This document shows, one piece after another, positions 59,570-64,000 of a stretch of DNA of 64,000 nt. The stretch is from assembly GCA_020152595.1 (NCBI GenBank), contig JAIGNY010002032.1, positions 552,831 to 616,830 of the forward strand, read 5' to 3'. The translations under genes were made by a program, and so were the position numbers. The notes under the pieces were generated by a model that was not told the DNA's origin, ran no database searches, and worked only from the letters and a program-made list of their open reading frames with translations. The DNA comes from Chiridota heheva (lineage: Eukaryota; Echinodermata; Holothuroidea; Apodida; Chiridotidae). How positions within the stretch are numbered: position 1 is the first letter of the stretch; each line of letters starts with the position of its first letter.

Positions 59570-61440
59570 ACAGTAGAACCATTAGATTACTTCCACGGGT
59601 CTGCATGGCTCCGGTGAATGGGTCCATACAGCTCCACGGCTTGGCTTCACAGATCCATGGCATGGGTCCATACGGCTCCGTACCCAGGCTTTTGGGGTCC
59701 ATACGGCTTTGGTGAACGGACTTGTATGGCTCTATAGTTTGTGAACAGGACAACGTACGATAAACCCAGAAGTAGGCCTGACCTGATAGCTACGAAGCTA
59801 CGTGGCAATGTGATAAATAAACCACAGGAAGAATCTCCACAGGAAGAATAGCATTGAGAGAGCTATTTTCTTCTTGTACGTAGTTCCATGGCCAAGCAAA
59901 CTACCGTGGATATATTTTTCGCGTTGAAAGTTTCATTCCGAAATATAAAACCATTGGTACGGGATGGATGACGTACAGCGTACATTAAACCTGGAGGTAA
60001 CATGGCTTTATCGGTACACTGAACGGATCCATAGCTAAAGTCTACCATACGGCTCCGTTGTATGGTCCAGTACAGGTCCATACAGTATCGTAACTAAACT
60101 TTAGGTCCATACAGCTCCAGTTACCGGCCCCATAGGACCTACACGGGATAGCATACAGCATATGGTAGGCCCAGAAGTGTATCCACCAGCAGCACAGCTG
60201 TGTGGTAAAGTGGCCAGTAGCCATATACTACAGAGTTCCGCGGCTGTTATTCTTACCGGGACGTGTACTGGGTACAATGGTAGTCCCCCACATGTAGCCA
60301 CCAGCTTCATAGCTCCGTGGTGAAGCAAATAGACTTGACAGCTCATTAAGCTTATGTAGCACATGAACTCTACCATATTTTCATACGACTCCAGTGTATT
60401 TTTAGCTATTCCAACAGGGACGCGTACCGAGTACGGGTTTAGTCCCCACACGTAGCCACTAACTTCGTGGCTCCGTGGGAATGGAAGTATATACTGAGGT
60501 AAGAACTTGTATATTCATATGTAGTAAGTTAATGCTATCATAAATCCAGGCGATTTATTTTTATTGATAGCTGTTACGTTAGGGACACTTACTAAGTACG
60601 ACAGTAGTCCACCTCGCGTAAGCACTAGCTTTGTTGCTCCATGGTGAACTGGCAAACTGGGCGGCTCGTAGAACATAACGTAGCACGTTGACGCTTTTGT
60701 AGATCCATGCAGCTCTATAATACTTAACGGGGACACACACTAAGTTCGGCGGTATTATTTTTATGTAGCCACTTGCTTCTTTGCTGCTCCATAGTGAATT
60801 GATAGTAGATGTTAAATTGAGGGTAGATGTTAAAGACAATGGCACGTAGTTTACGCTATACATTAACACCTTCATAAAGTAGTCCCATGCGGCTTGCGGC
60901 TTCACAGCTTGTTAGTTAACTACCCATACAGCGTATGGTATTAGTTTTCTCCACATCCGTAGCTATCGCCTCTGCAGTTCCAAGGTTGTAACAACCTTCT
61001 GAAGTCAACAGCCCATATAGCATACGCCTTACGTTAACGCGTTACCTATTCAACTTAGTTTAAGTTACGTTGTTGATATGATTAGCCAACGGTTACTCGG
61101 TTCCGCAACTGCTACAGCCTGTTCTAAGTTGATGGTGCATATAGTATACGCAGGACTTTTAACTTTTTTGACCATAACCTACTAAGGTTAATGATCTACG
61201 TCTACGTTATCAACCCGTGTAGCATGCGTGGTACGTTAACGAGACACTTTTACAACTTAACCAAGTCTATAACTGGACGAACTTTAGTCACCGGCTACGC
61301 ACTTCCACTGTTGCTACAACCGGTTCTATGGCGTATTATATACGCCGCACGTTAACACTTTATGGGAACGGTTGTAACTTCTTCGCGTTAACAATTTATA
61401 TAGTTTGCTACGTATGTTAACGAGTTATTAAAACACAACT
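59570..61440. repeat. Degenerate tandem array inside DIRS copy 2
   Basis: Counterpart of 15600-17560. It shows the same progression from TCCATACGGCTCC-type text, through GTAGTCCCC...GTAGCCACCAGCTTC units, to TTAACG...GTATAGCATACGC units. Confidence 0.75.
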
Positions 61441-61473
61441 AAGACTAAGTTGTACCTCTCGGGATAAGAGAAC

Positions 61474-61780
61474 ATGATCACGGATCTATCATCTTGCCTC
61501 AGTGGAACTCCCACAGGATGGGTGTGCTTACCACAGGTGACCATAGCGATCTGGGCAACATTCGGCCTTCTGCACGTAGGTCAGTCCACGTCCGTGGACG
61601 ATCGCAAGCTACTGATCCTCTGCGTCTTATCTCCTGACCCGCGGCTTTCGGTGTCGACGCATTCACTTTCAAAGGGACTCACTGCTCCTGCAAACTGCAC
61701 CACAGTCGCAGAACACTTCGTTTGACTGTGTGGCCTCTGTCCACAATCCTTGGTGTAGCAAGGTTTTTCTGGGAGTTTTG
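61474..61780 (+). pseudogene. DIRS RNase H-linked region, copy 2
   Basis: An 83-codon open stretch contains IAIWATFGLLHVGQ, then TSVDDRKLLILCVLSPDPRL and STHSLSK. This corresponds to the DIRS pattern "..W..WG.P.VDLFA...N.KLP.F.SPVPDP.A..VDA". It is truncated and frameshifted downstream. Confidence 0.6.
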
Positions 61781-61954
61781 ACCCCCTCCTATCCGTCTTG
61801 GGGGGGGGGGTCCTCTCCCAGACTCGCTTCAGTCACAGGGTCTAGGATAGCTGTTGCAGCCATCCACTGAGGTTTTCCAGCTGGGTCGACGGTCACTGAC
61901 CCGCGGCCACTGGGGAAATTAGTAAGCAAACCTTCTTTAGCTTCTTGCGTCCTT

Positions 61955-62470
61955 GTGGGTCATGCAAGTTGTCTTAGGTACACAGGGAAACCGCTCACGT
62001 GCCCACTTGGGGAGTTGACGCTAAAGTTAAGAGTTTTCTGCTTTCCGTGGACTCTACTAAGCGCCGGAGTGCTTTTTTATGCACCTTCCCCCCAAAAAAG
62101 GTTGTTGTCATCTTTCGTCCGGAGCCAGCACTCGTTCTGCCGCTTTCCGCGCCTTCAGACCTACCAGAAAACAGGATATGATCGATGGCCCGTCTGGCTT
62201 CTTTGGAGTTGCTTTAAAAGTACGCAGCCGATGTTCGGCGTTACAATTGAGTACTTCTTTTCGGTACGGCGATCTCATTATACTGTGTCACGAGAAACTT
62301 TCTCACGGTGGATCATCCGAAAGCAATCTCTTAAAGTAGTCGGCACTGTTCGTGGAACAGCCAGGGTATGCACTCAGGTTCGAGGCATGGCCCCCTTTTA
62401 CGTAATAATTCATGCAGCCGTTTGGAAAACGCATGCCGCATTTATTCCCTTGCATTTGCTGGACTAACTT
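61955..62470 (+). pseudogene. DIRS tyrosine recombinase, copy 2 (partly open)
   Basis: 170 codons without a stop. YTVSRETFSRWIIRKQSLK matches the DIRS T-V-S-R-W region. TQVRGMAPFYVIIHAAVWKT followed by HAAFIPLHLLD matches the family's H/T-x-V-R-G-M-A ... A-V-W-K-T-H-x-T-F-I-x-x-Y-L-x-D block. The second catalytic Arg is retained, but the nucleophilic Tyr of the final block appears as His (PLHLLD) and the N-terminal half is frameshifted. In active elements this enzyme inserts circular cDNA without target duplication. Confidence 0.8.
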
Positions 62471-62953
62471 TACACAAAGCTCGTGTTACTCTGCTAACTG
62501 TTGCTCTTGCGAAGTTGCGCGCTGACGAATGTTTTCCTCAGTTTGGGGAAACTTCAATTCGCTTCAGCCTAACACACGTTTCGTTTCCAATCGTGTATTT
62601 ACTAGCCGATTCCGTCTCGTGGACAAACTCAGTGAGTTTTGTTGCGTTATTTTAGACACTACTATGATGTTTATATCGTGACCAAACGCTCTTTTGATTG
62701 GCATGTTTTCGGGTTTCTAACTCGGATTCATGCGGCTATTGCCTCAGTAACGGATAACGGATAGTGTCATCTTCGGTTTGACTGTAACTAGGAGTAGTTT
62801 ATTATTTTTTATTGATTCCTATTCAGAGGTTTTTCGTCCTTAAGAGGATACGGAATCTTAAGTAGGATAAAACTAGTGCGAGTATTAGGACCAGCCTTTT
62901 GAAAATTGGGCTTTGACCTGGACTCCCTTCCGTTTCTCGGTTGCAATCTGATT

Positions 62954-63050
62954 GCATATTTATAGCATGAAAGGTATGGTATAACATAAAGTAAATTAAC
63001 CCGCTAAGCGTAGCGGAGATATTTACGAGAGTTATACTTACCTTCCATGC
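62954..63050 (+). repeat. Internal complementary region, DIRS copy 2
   Basis: GCATATTTATAGCATGAAAG... is complementary to the left terminus as seen in copy 1. ...GCTAAGCGTAGCGGAGATAT-TTACGAGAGTTATACTTACC is complementary to the right terminus of this copy. Confidence 0.8.
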
Positions 63051-63096
63051 ATTCCGGTCCGCCTCCCCTCTCGTTCAGGCCTCGGTGGAATGTTAA

Positions 63097-63200
63097 GTGA
63101 GGTCCGGGCTAGGCTGGAGATTATGTTTTTAAGGTCGGTTAGAAGTGCGTTAAAATCAGGTCATTGGACCAGATTGCATATTTATAGCATGGAAGGTAAG
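63097..63200 (-). repeat. Right inverted terminal repeat, DIRS copy 2
   Basis: Reverse complement of 57797-57922, ending GGAAGGTAAG and followed by the terminal CTCGTAAATATCCCCGC segment. Confidence 0.85.
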
Positions 63201-63241
63201 TATAACTCTCGTAAATATCCCCGCTACACTTAGCAGGGTAA

Positions 63242-63715
63242 ATATATGTTACCCTGTAATTTCTATGTGAAAATTAGGATTGTTGATCAACTTTAATAGC
63301 TGTTAATTGGAGAACAAAAACTGGATTTGTTCTATAATCCTAAAAGTAAGGAATACATAGTGATCGTTAAAATAAAGGTTTCGTCCAGACTGTTTGTAGT
63401 AGGTTTCAGTATTGGCTATTCCGAAATATCGTCCTCTATAATAAAATTAAAAAAATAGAGAAGAATTAAGCGAAGGAAAAGGAATGCTAACAATCATCTT
63501 CATATTTTACCTTGATTATTGAAAGAATAATGATAGCTATTCCACTACCCCTGGCGTCTGCGTCTGGTTAAAGTTTTTGAATGAGTTTCATTGTTTAACT
63601 AAAGTTATGTTTTATTCTAAGGGGTGTACCAGCCACAAAGCTTCCCAATAACTAAGTAGCGTTTTACATACTATAATGATTTTCAGTCTTTAGATGATAC
63701 CGATTTGCCATACGT
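63242..63715. other. Intergenic, nothing recognised
   Basis: AT-rich, no identified feature. Confidence 0.4.
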
Positions 63716-64000
63716 GCTAAACAAGCTCAATCTCCCCTCACCCTTCCCCAAATCAAACCGCTTATTGTTTCATATGTCCGCCACCGCTGGTAATCAAGTT
63801 GGGACACCCACATAAATAACATCACTACATCCAGCCGTTAATACCCACCAACCCCACTACCTCTCCCACAAAGACCATGTCTACATCACTCGCCTCGGAA
63901 TAGATACACTCACTTTCTAACTGACTCCCCCACCCACCCCCATAACTCTCTGCAATAACGGGCCAATTACAGTCAAAACACATCCTCATTAACTCTTCAC
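63716..64000 (+). mobile_element. LINE copy E, old fragment of the RNase H/C-terminal region
   Basis: CAAATCAAACCGCTTATTGT, CCGCTGGTAATCAAGTTGGG and CTCTGCAATAACGGGCCAAT align with 24243-24480 of copy D, but with many substitutions and indels. It continues beyond the window. Confidence 0.75.

Larger units (their letters stand above)
57793..63241 (+). mobile_element. DIRS1-like retrotransposon, copy 2 (internally deleted)
   Basis: Inverted terminal repeats lie at 57797-57922 and 63097-63200, and the internal complementary region at 62954-63050. The order matches copy 1: 5' unique region, tandem array (59570-61440), RNase H-linked region, tyrosine recombinase. The array joins the RNase H part at about 61455, lacking the 17430-19700 portion of copy 1. 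A large (TA)n tract (58890-59160) is specific to this copy. Frames are broken, though the recombinase is better preserved than in copy 1. Confidence 0.87.

Overview
The window is animal genomic DNA: AT-rich, intron-rich and saturated with transposons and satellites. It carries one recognisable cellular gene, the C-terminal half of the DNA mismatch-repair gene msh3 (MutS homologue 3) on the + strand. Twelve exons between 3119 and 53889 run from the MutS lever/clamp region through the ATPase domain to the stop codon. The 5' half of the gene lies upstream of the window. The repeat complement (DIRS1-like tyrosine-recombinase retrotransposons, I-superfamily-like LINEs, hAT and piggyBac MITEs, tRNA-like heads) suggests an aquatic invertebrate, perhaps an echinoderm or other deuterostome. 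That placement is inference only.

Layout: 1-3118 is a LINE copy and a MITE. 3119-5137 holds exons 1-2, with a LINE 3' end butted against the exon 2 acceptor. 5138-11159 is a nest of LINE copies with a hAT MITE inside. 11160-11328 is exon 3. 11775-13640 is a hairpin-led repeat with a 24-bp minisatellite. 13988-21630 is a DIRS1-like element. Exon 4 (21805-21869) is followed by a decayed tandem copy. 22400-28900 holds iterated intronic repeats, a LINE with target-site duplication, exon 5 and an inverted MITE. Exon 6 (28914) is followed by a 2.5-kb 50-bp satellite and exon 7 (32878). 33495-36545 is a hairpin-capped element containing a piggyBac MITE. A 55-bp satellite then runs up to exon 8 (37958). 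38650-46400 is a chain of minisatellites and repeats, including two partial copies of exon 9. Exon 9 (46421) and exon 10 (47795) are followed by a 3.5-kb 21-bp minisatellite. Exons 11-12 end at 53889, and the 3'UTR begins with a 26-bp minisatellite. 57793-63241 is a second DIRS1-like element, and the window ends in a LINE fragment.

The coding sequence is colinear with vertebrate MSH3, all splice-site dinucleotides are GT/AG and intron phases match throughout. However, exons 8 and 9, which encode the ATP-binding core, carry three small deletions (2, 1 and 1 nt) that break the frame at Walker A and on both sides of Walker B. Either the gene is recently inactivated in this haplotype, or these are consensus errors in a repeat-rich assembly. 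No other cellular gene was recognised. The most distinctive new-looking material is a family of intronic elements capped by hairpins and short inverted termini and filled with about 330-bp iterations, plus DIRS elements whose expected reverse-transcriptase region is occupied by a degenerate tandem array.
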